Notes: a model not told the origin generated them from the sequence alone. DNA of 64,000 nucleotides from Monoplex corrugatus (GCA_030674185.1 JAPXFY010000022.1:46418398-46482397), one strand, 5' to 3'; counted from the first letter of the stretch, positions 40,797-52,076 are shown. Program-made: numbers and translations.

Positions 40797-42075
40797 TCCA
40801 GCTCTATTCGTTTCCAAGCACACAGTCACGCTTCTATTCGTTTCCAAGCATACACTCACGCCTCTATTTGTTTCCAAGCATACACTCATGCTTCTATTCG
40901 TTTCCAAGCATACAGTCACGCTTCTATTCATTTCCAAGCATACAGTCATGCTTCTATTCATTTCCAAGCATACATGTACAGTCACGCTTCTATTCGTTTC
41001 CAAGCATACAGTCATGCTTCTATTCATTTCCAAGCATACATTCAAGCTCTATAGATTCATCTCCAAGCATACGGTAGAGCTCTATTCATCTCCAAGCATA
41101 CGGTAGAGCTCTGTTCATCTCCAAGCATAGGGTAGAGCTCTATTCATCTCCAAGCATAAGGTAGAGCTATATTCATCTCCAAGCATACGATAGAGCTCTA
41201 TTCATTTCCAAGCATACAGTCGAGCTTCTATTCATCTCCAAGCATACAGTTGAGCTCTATTCATCTCCAAGCATACAGTAGAGCTTCTATTCATCTCCAA
41301 GCATACAGTCAAGCTTCTATTCATCTCCAAGCATACAGTTGAGCTCTATTCATCTCCAAACATATAGAAGAGCTCTATTCATCTCCAAGCATACAGTCGA
41401 GCTTCCATTCATCTCCAAGCATACAGTCGAGCCTCTATTCATCTCCAAGCATACAGTCAAGCTGTATACAGTCGAGCTTCTAGTCATCTCCAAGCATACG
41501 GTAGAGCTCTATTCATCTCCAAGTATACGGTAGAGCTCTATTCATCTCCAAGCATACGGTAGAGCTCTATTCATCTCCAAGTATACGGTAGAGCTCTATT
41601 CATCTCCAAGTATACAGTAAGCTCTATTCATCTCCAAGCATAAGGTAGAGCTCTATTCATCTCCAAGCATACAGTAGAGCTCTATTCATCTCCAAGCATA
41701 CGGTAGAGCTCTATTCATCTCCAAGCATAAGGTAGAGCTCTATTCATCTCCAAGCATAAGGTAGAGCTCTATTCATCTCCAAGCATACGGTAGAGCTATA
41801 TTCATCTCCAAGTATACAGTAGAGCTCTATTCATCTCCAAGCATACAGTCAAGCTTCTATTCATCTCTAAGCATACAGTCAAGCTTCTATTCGTCTCCAA
41901 GCATACAGTCAAGCTTCTATTCGTCTCCAAGCATATGGTAGAGCTCTATTCATCTCCAAGCATACGATAGAGCTCTATTCATCTCCAAGCATACAGTATG
42001 AGCTCACGTTTCATCTCCAAGCATACAGTCAAGCTTCTATTCATCTCCAAGCATATGGTCAAGCTCAATTTGACT
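40797..42075. repeat. Minisatellite, ~30-bp unit
   Basis: About 43 copies of CTATTCATCTCCAAGCATAC followed by a variable AGTCAAGCTT or GGTAGAGCT. Two subtypes (AAGCTT-type and GAGCT-type) occur in blocks. Frames through it (SKHTVELYSSPSIR) are repeat artefacts. Confidence 0.96.
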
Positions 42076-42449
42076 CCAGTTCTTATCATCTCACCACAAA
42101 CTGACATCGTCCTAATAATTCTTGGTTTTTGTGGTAGCTACGTGCATTTAAATATTAAATATTACTGAGACCACATGTATAAGAAATGTGGGCCACTGTT
42201 TCCTACTGGAAAAAATCAGTTCCCTATTTAAAATGCGAGGTAAATCTTTTTATAAACTGACAATCAGAACAGCATTGCTCATGTTTCTGTAAATACTCTG
42301 GAACTGTCTGTATTGTTGTTTCAAAAAGCTGTATATATGCATGTCTGTCAGACACTGTCTAAGTAAACTGAAAAACTGTTTGGTTATTCGCTCAATTTGT
42401 AACACACCATCTCTCTCACATAAATCACATCTCTCCTTCTCTCTTTCCA

Positions 42450-42532
42450 CACACACACAACACACACACAACACACACACACACAACACACTACACACAC
42501 AACACACACACACACACACACACACACAATAC
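42450..42532. repeat. (CA)n tract downstream of BACURD stop
   Basis: An interrupted AC run about 215 bases 3' of the BACURD stop on the minus strand; it would be UG-rich in the 3' UTR. Confidence 0.9.
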
Positions 42533-42747
42533 AGCCAAAACTCTGAGCTCATAACCTCACAAACACGTAACATACTCCCATACACTCCTTCACATCTCCA
42601 TCACGACTGTTCGGCGAGGTCAATCATTGAGTCGGAGCGCTCTTTCAAACTTTTCTCACACGTCTCATACACAGTTGTAACCCTGCGCAGGTCCAAGAAG
42701 CACTCGATTGCCTGCATCAGTTCAGCAATCAGGACCTTTGACCTCGA

Positions 42748-42807
42748 TCATTCGTACAGCAGCACGTTGAGGTCTCTATCATAGATTCTGGCTTCTGGGA
42801 ACTCCAC
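42748..42807 (-). CDS. BACURD (TNFAIP1/KCTD10/KCTD13-like): BACURD-type adaptor, terminal exon 6 with early stop
   Basis: Residues 227-245 and TGA: VEFPEARIYDRDLNVLLYE. It aligns residue for residue with the vertebrate V-E-F-P-E-A-R-I-Y...L-N-V-L-L-Y-E, but the vertebrate proteins continue for about 70 more residues (an acidic, disordered tail ending in a basic R-R-I-H-V motif), whereas a TGA follows directly here. The same frame stays open for about 48 codons after the TGA. The acceptor is TTTGTGCTTCTACAG. Possibilities: a naturally shorter protein, a nonsense change, a sequencing error, or stop-codon readthrough; the sequence cannot decide. I saw no downstream exon for the basic tail. Confidence 0.82.
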   Translation of the reverse strand: MEFPEARIYDRDLNVLLYE

Positions 42808-42819
42808 CTGTAGAAGCAC

Positions 42820-43655
42820 AAATGGGGACAAACTGATATGACTTCAGGTCTCCTGGAGGGTGTTTGCTGATATAGGGTGTAGGGTGAATAATTGAGGGAA
42901 GATTAGTATTACTATAAAACAATGATAAAAACAATAATAACAATAACAACAGTATTAATAACTAATAAAAATGGTGATGAGTTATAATAATATAATGATA
43001 TTGCATACAAATTCTAGGAGGCCAACTCCTCAAACCTTTGTACCTACACTACAGAAAATGTACGCATAAATATTTAAATCAATGACATACAATACAAATC
43101 AATGATAAATCAATGACAAACATGTATTACATAAACACAAGGAAAGTAAACCAACAAGAGAAAAGTCTTCTGTATAATACATACAAACACTACACACAAA
43201 CACATAACATACAAAACAGATATGCAGACATGTATAAACACCTAGCACAGATAAACAACTAAGGACACTATGAGGGAACACATATACACTTGACACAGCT
43301 TGTAAGGAAATCAAAAACATACACAAACACATCAATTTAACACAACAATGAAATATACAATATGGACACCTACAGGAACAAACTACTAGTAACAACTTTA
43401 ACATATCAGTCACAAGAGACTATACTCCAACCTCAATGAATTCCATATCACTAACGCACAGTAAGCATGTATAGAACCAGACATACCACGGAACTGTAGC
43501 GCACAAAACACATACGCACAAATCTAGGTCCTACACTAATAAGTTCCATAACCCTGGGATTGTACCGGAGGAGTGGCAAAGACCTAAACTTTTCCTGGGG
43601 CCAGCACCACTAGGGCGGCGCTCATCCCCTCATCCTCGCTTCAAATTCATATTCA
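42820..43655. other. BACURD intron 5, distal part
   Basis: AT-rich with ATAATAA clusters. A degenerate CAGTTT-SINE body lies at about 43430-43620 (GAATTCCATATCACTAACG, AGTTCCATAACCCTGGGAT). No coding signal. Confidence 0.5.
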
Positions 43656-43659
43656 CAAC

Positions 43660-46600
43660 AAACAAGTGAAACTATAACACAAAACATACACAACAAACAA
43701 CTATCAGCACAAAACACTATAACAACAAACAACTACAGCACAAAACACTATACACAACAAACAACTGACAGCACAAAACACTATACACAACAAACAACTA
43801 TCAGCACAAAACACTATACACAACAAACAAGAAACTATCAGCACAAAACACTATACACAACAAACAACATTACAGCACAAAACACTATACACAACAAATC
43901 AGCACAAAACACTATACACAACAAACAATCTATCAGCACAAAACACTATACACAACAAACAACTGACAGCACAAAACACTATACACAACAAACAACTGAC
44001 AGCACAAAACACTATACACAACAAACAACTGACAGCACAAAACACTATACACAACAAACAACTATCAGCACAAAACACTATATACAACAAACAACTGACA
44101 GCACAAAACTCTATACACAACAAACAACTGACAGCACAAAACACTATACACAACAAACAACTATCAGCCACAAAACACTATACACAACAAACTTTTTCAA
44201 TTCATATTGCTTATAGCCCAGCCGACCACTAGAGCCATATCAGGGCTAACACCACGTCAAAAAGAAAATAACAACCCTTTAAGATAAACAGATAAAAACC
44301 ATGCTCACCGTCAACCTTGCAAATCTAAAATGCCATTAAAGAACACGTAAAATTACATCAAGTGAAATCTATTGATCTCTTGTAAAAACTGGAAAATTGC
44401 ATCAGGAGGGACGTCTCGGAAGAGCTCCTTTAAGGAATCTGCCGTGTAGAACAAAACACTATACACAACAAACAACTGACAGCACAAAACACTATACACA
44501 ACAAACAACTGACAGCACAAAACACTATACACAACAAACAACTATCAGCACAAAACACTATACACAACAAACAACTGACAGCACAAAACACTATACACAA
44601 CAAACAAGTAAAACTATCAGCACAACAAACAACTATCAGCACAAAACACTATACACAACAAACAACTGACAGCACAAAACACTATACACAACAAACAACT
44701 GTCAGCACAAAACACTATACACAACAAACAACTATTAGCACAAAACACTATACACAACAAACAACTATCAGCACAAAACACTATACACAACAAACAACTA
44801 TCAGCACAACACACTATACACAACAAACAACTATCAGCACAACACACTATACACAACAAACAACTATCAGCACAACACACTATACACAACAAACAACTAT
44901 CAGCACAAAACACTATACACAACAAACAACTGACAGCACAAAACACTATACACAACAAACAACTGACAGCACAAAAACACTATACACAACAAACAACTAT
45001 CAGCACAAAACACTATACACAACAAACAACTATCAGGACAAAACACTATACACAACAAACAACTATCAGCACAAAACACTAAACACAACAAACAACTATC
45101 AGCACAAAACACTATACACAACAAACAACTGACAGCACAAAACACTATACACAACAAACAACTATCAGCACAAAACACTATACACAACAAACAACTATCA
45201 GCACAAAACACTATACACAACAAACAACTATCAGCACAAAACTCTATACACAACAAACAACTGACAGAACAAAACACCATACACAACAAACAACTATCAG
45301 CACAAAACACTATACACAACAAACAACTGACAGCACAAAACTCTATACACAACAAACAACTGACAGCACAAAACACTATACACAACAAACAACTATCAGC
45401 ACAAAACACTATACAGAACAAACAACTGACAGAACAAAACACTATACACAACAAACAACTATCAGCACAAACACTATACACAACAAACAACTGACAGCAC
45501 AAAACTCTATACACAACAAACAACTGACAGAACAAAACACTATACACAACAAACAACTATCAGCACAAAACACTATACACAACAAACAACTGACAGCACA
45601 AAACACTATACACAACAAACAACTGACAGCACAAAACACTATACACAACAAACAACTGACAGCACAAAACACTATACACAACAAACAACTGACAGCACAA
45701 AACACTATACACAACAAACAAGTAAAACTATCAGCACAAAACACTATACACAACAAACAACTATCAGCACAAAACACTATACACAACAACAACAACTGAC
45801 AGCACAAAACACTATACACAACAAATAACTATCAGCACAAAACACTATACACAACAAACAACTGACAGCACAAAACACTATACACAACAAACAACTATCA
45901 GCACAAAACACTATACACAACAAACAACTGACAGAACAAAACACTATACACAACAAACAACTGACAGAACAAAACACTATACACAACAAATAACTATCAG
46001 CACAAAATACTATACTCAACAAACAACTATCAGCACAAAACACTATACACAACAAACAACTGACAGCACAAAACACTATACACAACAAACAACTATCAGC
46101 ACAAAACACTATACACAACAAACAACTGACAGAACAAAACACTATACACAACAAATAACTATCAGCACAAAACACTATATACAACAAACAACTGACAGAA
46201 CAAAACACTATACACAACAAACAACTGACAGCACAAAACACTATACACAACAAACAACTGACAGCACAAAACACTATACACAACAAACAACTATCAGAAC
46301 AAAACACTATACACAACAAACAACTATCAGAACAAAACACTATACACAACAAACAACTATCAGAACAAAACACTATACACAACAAACAACTGACAGAACA
46401 AAACACTATACACAACAAACAACTATCAGCACAAAACACTATACACAACAAACAACTATCAGCATGAAATACTATACAGAACAAACAACTATCAGCACAA
46501 AACACTATACACAACAAACAACTGACAACACAAAACACTATACACAACAAACAACTGACAACACAAAACACTATACACAACAAACAACTGACAACACAAA

Positions 46601-46702
46601 ACACTATACACAACAAACAACTGACAACACAAAACACTATACACAACAAACAACTGACAGCACAAAACAATATACACAACAAACAACTGACAGCACAAAA
46701 CA
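43660..46702. repeat. Minisatellite of a 33-bp unit, ~85 copies
   Basis: The unit is ACAACTGACAGCACAAAACA, CTATACACAACAA, with an ACTATCAG variant alternating with ACTGACAG. It is interrupted at 44195-44450 by a LINE 3' end. Because 33 is a multiple of three, several frames stay open for hundreds of codons (for example [11 protein letters not shown] on the minus strand), but these show the repeat, not a gene. The array fills most of BACURD intron 5 and stops about 15 bases from the exon 5 donor. Confidence 0.97.
44195..44450 (-). pseudogene. LINE C-terminus and 3' tail inserted in the 33-bp array
   Basis: The minus strand reads YTADSLKELFRDVPPDAIFQ, then FLQEINRFHLM and stop: a typical C-terminal peptide of I-type LINEs. 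A 3' UTR follows, ending GTTAGCCCTGATATGGCTCT, GGTCGGCTGGGCTATAAGC. The tail matches repeat family A's 3' end, linking that family to a LINE. Confidence 0.65.
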
Positions 46703-46717
46703 CTGCACGTCTCTCAC

Positions 46718-46916
46718 CTTTGTATGTTTTTTATCAGTGCCATACACAATGGAAGTGCAGCAGACCTCGGAGATCTTGGCTCCGTGGCCATAGAAGGACC
46801 AGCAGCAGATCTCATTGCTTCCAATCACATCCTTGATGTACAACACTCGCCCATGGAACCTCAGGGACAGCTTGTCAAAGAGTTCTATGTTCTTCAGCAG
46901 ATTGTCGTCCGAGTTA
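46718..46916 (-). CDS. BACURD (TNFAIP1/KCTD10/KCTD13-like): BACURD-type adaptor, exon 5
   Basis: Residues 160 (split) to 226: [20 protein letters not shown], then [20 protein letters not shown], then [20 protein letters not shown], then TDKKHTK. This is the conserved C-terminal domain of BACURD proteins; [11 protein letters not shown] and E-V-C-C-T-S-I-V-Y are nearly identical to vertebrates. The acceptor is TTTTCCCTTTCCAG and the donor GTGAGAG at 46717, phase 0. A 3-kb array of a 33-bp repeat starts only about 15 bases beyond the donor. Confidence 0.95.
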
Positions 46917-46982
46917 CTGGAAAGGGAAAAAAAAAAAAAAAGCACAGGATAAAAGGTGTTGGGTCATTATCATTGCCATTAT

Positions 46983-47092
46983 TGTTTAAAGCCAAGCCGA
47001 CTGTGCAGAGCCATATCAGGGCTATAACCAGTTCAAAACATACACAATACTTCAACAGGGAAATCAAGGAAAAGAAAATTAACCTTTTTAGC
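46983..47092 (-). repeat. Interspersed repeat family A, tail fragment
   Basis: GTTTAAAGCCAAGCCGACTG, CAGAGCCATATCAGGGCTAT and CAACAGGGAAATC, matching the 3' end of the 30868-31392 copy. It lies in BACURD intron 4. Confidence 0.7.
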
Positions 47093-47381
47093 TTTGATAC
47101 GGCTGCAGCTGACTGTTACGACCGCGCTGGCCGGCACTTCGTTAGGCCACCACCAACTGTAAAAGTTGGCCACGTGCCTAGGCTATTTTAATCTTGTACT
47201 GACCGCGTGTTTCTCACACTGGCAACCTAGTTATCATCCAATGAGATGATCTTGGTAAATTTAGAACTACACACACATCCATTCACTACAGATCAAGCGT
47301 GTTCGTGAATAAGAAAAACATGAAGAAGATGTAGCTGAGTCAGATATATTGAGGTTGGTGAGGGAGAAGATGATGAAAAGG

Positions 47382-47706
47382 AAATTTTCCTTCTAAAATT
47401 ACATTTAATCTAACATACTTACCATGGCTCACAAATGCAATAAGCGGCAGCGGTTTGCCAATTCTGCCTCATAATAACAAAGTCCGAAGGGACAGTAACT
47501 CTGAGAGTATCCACGTCTTGCGCATGCGCATGCGCATGTGCTCTTCCTCTTTTCGAGGAGACCTAGACCCTGACTGTGGATAGAAGGAACCAGGAAGGCG
47601 GGGAGGACGGGAGGGACTCTGCGTGAGCCACGGTAAGTATGTTAGATTAAACGTAATTTTAGAAGGAAAATTTCCTTTTAATTACACATACTATACTGTG
47701 GCTCAC
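47382..47706. repeat. Three-armed inverted repeat at the DIRS remnant
   Basis: An arm at 47382-47431 (AAATTTTCCTTCTAAAATTA, CATTTAATCTAACATACTTA, CCATGGCTCAC) is the reverse complement of 47623-47672. That second arm then forms a palindrome with 47673-47706, centred on AAGGAAAATTTCCTT. Between the first two arms lies a GCGCATGCGCATGCGCATG run (47520-47538). The layout resembles terminal/complementary-region repeats of DIRS-type elements, but that is inference. Confidence 0.65.
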
Positions 47707-47784
47707 AAATGCAGAATAGCACTACCCGGATGGAGGGCTTACCTGGTTAACGCCTGGAGGAATGGCAGGAGTCAGGGCGTGTGG

Positions 47785-48350
47785 CTGAGATGGGGTGTTG
47801 CACCACTACAGCGGAAGTGATACCGCGAAGTGCACGCCCTTAGTGGTCTCCCCGGAGATGTTGCTTTCGAACCTGATGACTCGATGTCTCTCTGCCTACT
47901 CCCGGAATTCTTAGCCAAGAACCAGTCACCAGGTTCTCCCTCGCCGACCATCCCCATCCATCCCCTCACGTCTATCCTCGCTCCGGACGACGCGGATCGC
48001 ACGCTCTGCCCTGTTCGCGCCCTGCGAGCGTACAGAAAGCGGACGAAATCTTCTCGCCAGCAGCAGCGCCACCTTTTTCTCTCTTACAACGAAAACTATA
48101 GAAAGGACATTAGACGCACGTCCATCTCTCGATGGCTGAGGGAAGTCATCAAGGCTGTGTATGCGAGGTCGAGCTCAGAGTTAGCTGTCTTCTCCCCAAG
48201 GCCCCATGAGATCAGAGCATGGGCTTCTTCGCTGGCAGTCACCCACAATGCCAGCATCCAGAGCGTCCTAGACGCCGCGTACTGGCGTTCCCCAGGCACG
48301 TTCATTCAGTTTTACCTGCGCGACGTCTCCCGTCTGCGCGAAGATGGGTC
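47785..48350 (+). pseudogene. DIRS-type tyrosine recombinase, N-terminally truncated
   Basis: A frame with the catalytic domain of a phage-integrase-like tyrosine recombinase: P-R-E-V-H-A-L-S-G-L (first Arg), PEFLAKNQSPGSPSP, LCPVRALRAYRKRT, HLFLSYNENYRKDIRRTSIS, RWLREVIKAVYA, P-H-E-I-R-A-W-A (H-x-x-R) and WRSPGTFIQFYLRDVSRL with the nucleophile Tyr. This is the recombinase found at the 3' end of DIRS-like retrotransposons. The N-terminal core-binding part is missing. It lies antisense to BACURD, in intron 4, and is GC-rich. Confidence 0.82.
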
Positions 48351-48499
48351 CAGGGGCCCGGCTTTATGCCTGGTGCCCCACCGGCGCAGGCCTCACCCTC
48401 GCCAGCCCCTCCGGCACCCCTGGTGTCGGATTTCCCCCCCGGGGGTACCTCCTGGGGGCTTGGACCTGGGTCCCACCGGCGTGGCACCCCGGTCAGACA

Positions 48500-49310
48500 C
48501 TCCGGACTCTCACCCCCTCTATAGGCGGGCCCGAGGACACGGACTCTGGCTCAGAGGATGAGGCCCCTGCCCACACGGCCTTCTGCTTCCAAGAGGCCAT
48601 GGACCGGCTGGCAAGCCACACACCGGAGGCGGTGTCCACAGTGCCAGAGCCCAAGGCTCCCAAGCTTTGCTCGGCCGAGCACCTTTTCAGCGCTCACCCT
48701 ACCTCAGCCCCACGTGCCTCTTTTCTCAAAGAGTCAGACATAGTGGCTGACTGCCTAAAGAGAGTACAGGACACCGCCAGGGGGAAAGAGGCACAGGATT
48801 TCATCCCTGGATCCGTGCCTGACTTCCCGGGAGCCATGCCCTTCAGGAAATTCCTGAAGCCGGCCCCGCTCCCCTTCCAGCGGAAGCCCTTCATGGCCCA
48901 TGAGGCCATCCCTGAGGCTCCCCTCTCACTCACACAGGAGGACCTCCTCCTTGTCAGTGATCGGTCTCGGACCCAGCCGCAGCACATCTCCCTCACGGAG
49001 AGATGCTTGGCGGAATGGGAGGAGAACGCCAGACGGGGTCTGGTGGCAGCCTCTGCGATGGACTCCTTCTTGGGCGGCCTAGCGGCAGCCCTTAAGGACC
49101 CAGACCACGAGTCATTCGCGGTACGCCAGGCGCCTGACCCTGCCACCATCGTGGCCTTCATCCAGGCCATGGCAGAGGGGCTCAAATGCTCCACAGAGGC
49201 CTGGGCCCGGACGTACCTCAACACAGTCATGGCGAGGTGGGATGCCATTCTCGCAGAGAGCAGACCAACACAGAAGATAACGCGCCGCCGGCCGCATTCC
49301 AGTAATCGAA
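48500..49310 (+). pseudogene. Probable DIRS-type gag-like frame
   Basis: An open frame (second frame relative to the recombinase) reading EDTDSGSEDEAPAHTAFCFQ, EAMDRLASHTPEAV, FLKESDIVADCLKRVQ, ISLTERCLAEWEENARRGLV, AASAMDSFLGGLAAAL and IVAFIQAMAEGLKCSTEAWA, then TYLNTVMARWDAILAESRPT. It is acidic at the start, helical and Ala-rich later; this matches what I know of gag in mollusc or cnidarian DIRS-like elements, though no catalytic motif allows proof. It loses its frame after ITRRR at about 49290. It lies downstream of the recombinase, the reverse of the usual order. Confidence 0.55.
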
Positions 49311-49484
49311 ATTTGATATCCCAGTCCGACCAAATCATACACTGCCAGCTGATGCCAAGCCTCTAGATTATTTCTTTTTGTTTTTGCACTGACAATTAGT
49401 AAACTGTAGTATGAACATTGAATGTAGTTTTGTCGTGGAAAGAAAAATAGTGAAAAAATCCACCTGAACAAACTGTGTAAAAGC

Positions 49485-49912
49485 CTCAATAACGCAGCCC
49501 CCGATTACCTGTCAAGCCTACTTGAGATCTATCTTCCCTCACGTACCCTCCGCTCTGCCTCCGATCCTCTGACTTTTCGCTTTCCACGCACTAAGCTCAA
49601 TACCTATGGTCCACGAGCCTTCTCTGTTTCTGGTCCACTCTCCTGGAACAAACTTCCTCTCTCAGTCCGTCAGCAACCTACTTTTGTCTCCTTCAAGTCC
49701 GCTCTCAAAACTCACCTTTTCTCCTCCGCATAAAATCCTAACCTCACTCAACCCCCCCCCCCCCCCTCTGCAGCCTGTCTCCGCTCGGAGGGGAATCACA
49801 TGGTTATAATATATAATTGTATATGCTATTCTCTCTATAATTTTCCATTGCTTTTATTCTTGCTTTTATTGCTTTTATTCTTTCTCCCCATTTATAGCCA
49901 TCGTGCGTGTGT

Positions 49913-49993
<81 letters not shown>

Positions 49994-50107
49994 TGCATGC
50001 GTGCGTGCGTGCGTGCGTGCGTGGTGTGTGTGTCTGCTTCAGCGCTTAGATTTGATTCTATCAAGATTTTGCGCGATATAAATATTGTAATTATTATTAT
50101 TATTATT
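49485..50107 (+). pseudogene. L2/CR1-like LINE 3' end with (ATT)n tail
   Basis: Encodes LNNAAPDYLSSLLEIYLPSR, then TLRSASDPLTFRFPRTKLNT and YGPRAFSVSGPLSWNKLPLS, ending KTHLFSSA at TAA 49731. This is the standard C-terminus of L2/CR1-clade LINEs. The 3' UTR contains a C-run (49757), a (GT)n/(GTGC)n tract (49909-50035) and ends TTTGCGCGATATAAATATTG with an ATT-repeat tail. Confidence 0.83.
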
Positions 50108-50299
50108 AAATACCTGAGGAGTACTTGGTGACATTTGGTGACCACTGGGAGTACTATCACATGGAAATGCTGTCAGACACGTTAGCTAAGCCATACTCTA
50201 ATTTATTACTCATCTGTATGTGTTGTGGTCACGTATGGGTGTGCTGCTCTTGTTCTCATTATATATATGTGTCACTTGTTTATTCATGTTTGGTGACAT

Positions 50300-50420
50300 C
50301 TTTGGTGACAATGGGCCTGGTGGATGCAAGGATATTTTATTATAGTAAGCGTAGAGTACAGCCGTAACACGTAGTCAAAATCCTACATGGAACTCTACAG
50401 CATCATGATTATCATCCCCA
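50300..50420 (+). mobile_element. tRNA-SINE, 3' part
   Basis: GGGCCTGGTGGATGCAAGGA, TTATAGTAAGCGTAGAGTAC, AGCCGTAACACG, CAGCATCATGATTATCATC: the 3' portion of the SINE at 29522-29880, plus orientation. Confidence 0.68.
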
Positions 50421-50639
50421 TCATCATCATCACATTGTAAAAACTGTGCCAGCTTCTGTGGCCATTACAGAGGCATAGAATTTGGACCCACCCCCCACCC
50501 ACCCCTCAAAAAATAATGAGTACAAAGAAATTATCATAAAGTGCGACAATCCTTTTTTTTAAATAAACCAGACTGCCCTTCTCTGGATAGGGAAAAAAGG
50601 AGAAGCTAGAGCAGTAAACCCAAGAACACCTGCTGTCAA

Positions 50640-51450
50640 ACAGTACGAGGATAACTCACAAGAACTCACAAGGAGAAATTACAAGAACTGACAAGAACTC
50701 ATAAGGAGAACTCACAAGAACTGTCAGACAAGAACTCACAAGGAGAACTCACAAGAACTCAAAGGAGAACTCATAAGAACTGTCAAGAAGTCACAAGAAC
50801 TAACAAGACTCACAAGAAGTCACAAAAAGAACTCACAAGGAGAACTCACAGGAACTGTCAAGAACTCACAAGGAGAACTCCAAGGGTGCAACTTAGAAAA
50901 AGTACAAAAACTGAAAGGGGTCCAGGGGCTGGCAGCGCCCCATATGGGGGGGGGGGGGGTGTGGTCTGGGGGTCTATGCCCCACAGACGCTGAAGCTTTT
51001 TCAAAAAACGGATTTTCCGTTTCTGACTCTTCAGAAAAAACGGATTCCGTCGTCAAACGGAAAAAGTTGCACCATGGAACTCACAAGGAGAACTCACAAG
51101 GATACCTTACAAGGAGAACTGACAAGAAAACACAACAAGAACTCACAACGAGAACTCACAACGAGAACTCACTATGAGAACTCACAATGAAAACTCACAA
51201 GAACTGACAAGAAAACTCACAAGGAGACCTCACAAGGAGAACAATGAGAACTGACAAGAACTCACAAGGAGATCTCACAAGAACTCACAAGGAGACCGCA
51301 CAAGAACTCACAAGGAGAACTCACAAGAACTCACATGGAGACCTCACAAGGAGAACTCACAAGGAGACCTCACAAGGAGAACTCACAAGGAGAACTCGCA
51401 AGGAGACCTCACAAGAACTCACAAGGAGAACTCAAGTCACAAGGAAACCT
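50640..51450. repeat. Minisatellite of CTCACAAGGAGAA-type units
   Basis: Irregular 10-15 base units (ACTCACAAGGAGA, ACTCACAAGA, CTGACAAGA) over about 600 bases, split by the short element at 50885-51073. Confidence 0.92.
50885..51073. mobile_element. Short MITE with GGTGCAACTT ends
   Basis: A 189-base element with ends GGTGCAACTT and AAGTTGCACC, inserted in the minisatellite. The interior contains a G-run (50946-50959) and two internal inverted pieces (AAACGGATTTTCCGTTT and AAACGGATTCCGTCGTCAAA). No convincing target duplication was seen, so the superfamily is not assigned. Confidence 0.6.
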
Positions 51451-51642
51451 CAAGGTCTTGAAGTATACCCGGGGTATCACACACAGACTGGCTCAAAACA
51501 GACAGGAACGGATTGGAAGATCTTTGTCTCTGCCCAACACACCAACAGGGGGTATGCAAAGAGCAAGACCATGAGACTGACTGCTCCCCTTGTTATATCA
51601 ACTTTCTTTTTAGCAGCACATATCAACACAACGCTGCTTGAT

Positions 51643-52076
51643 CTGGCCTGTTGTCATCTACGGATGTGAAGCCTGGACTCTGAAGAAAGATGACGAAAAT
51701 AAAATAAACGCAGCAGAAATGTGGTTCTACAGGTGTCTTCTCAGAGTAAAATGGACAGACTAAAGAACCAATGAAAGCGTGCTAAAGAAACTAGCTGTCC
51801 AATGTAAAATGCTCCCAGAGATCAACAAAAGAAAATTGAAATATATCATAAACACCAGAACCGACTTGATGACATCAGTCCTGCAGGGGAGAGTTGAGAC
51901 AAAGAGAAAACAAGGAAGGCCAGCAAAATCCTTCATGGACAACATTGCTGACACCTACAAACTGGGGCTCCATGACATCATACACAGGAGCAGAGACTGT
52001 GTTGCCTGGCAACCCTTCATGACAAAGAGTGGAGCTCCTACCGTCGTCCATGGCAATGGTGATGGATGATGATGAT
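51643..52076 (+). pseudogene. RTE-like LINE C-terminal fragment
   Basis: Reads VIYGCEAWTLKKDDENKINA, then AEMWFYRCLLRVKWTD, a stop, then RTNESVLKKLAVQCKMLPEI, LKYIINTRTDLMTSVLQGRV and TKRKQGRPAKSFMDNIADTY, ending in GATGATGATGA. It is related to the 12140-12512 fragment. Confidence 0.8.

Noticed and set aside
42341..42784. 147-codon plus-strand frame over BACURD exon 6
   Set aside because: It crosses an AC microsatellite and lies opposite conserved BACURD coding sequence.
43660..46702. Regular 33-bp repeats resembling a CRISPR array
   Set aside because: Units are directly contiguous with no unique spacers, no cas genes are present, and the setting is a eukaryotic intron. The same applies to the 30-bp (40797-42075), 38-bp (5500-7222) and 45-bp (59518-60597) arrays.
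44900..46703. Long minus-strand frames encoding Cys-rich repeats ([11 protein letters not shown])
   Set aside because: They arise because 33 is a multiple of three and the unit lacks stops in several frames. No start context, no signal sequence, and they lie within an intron.
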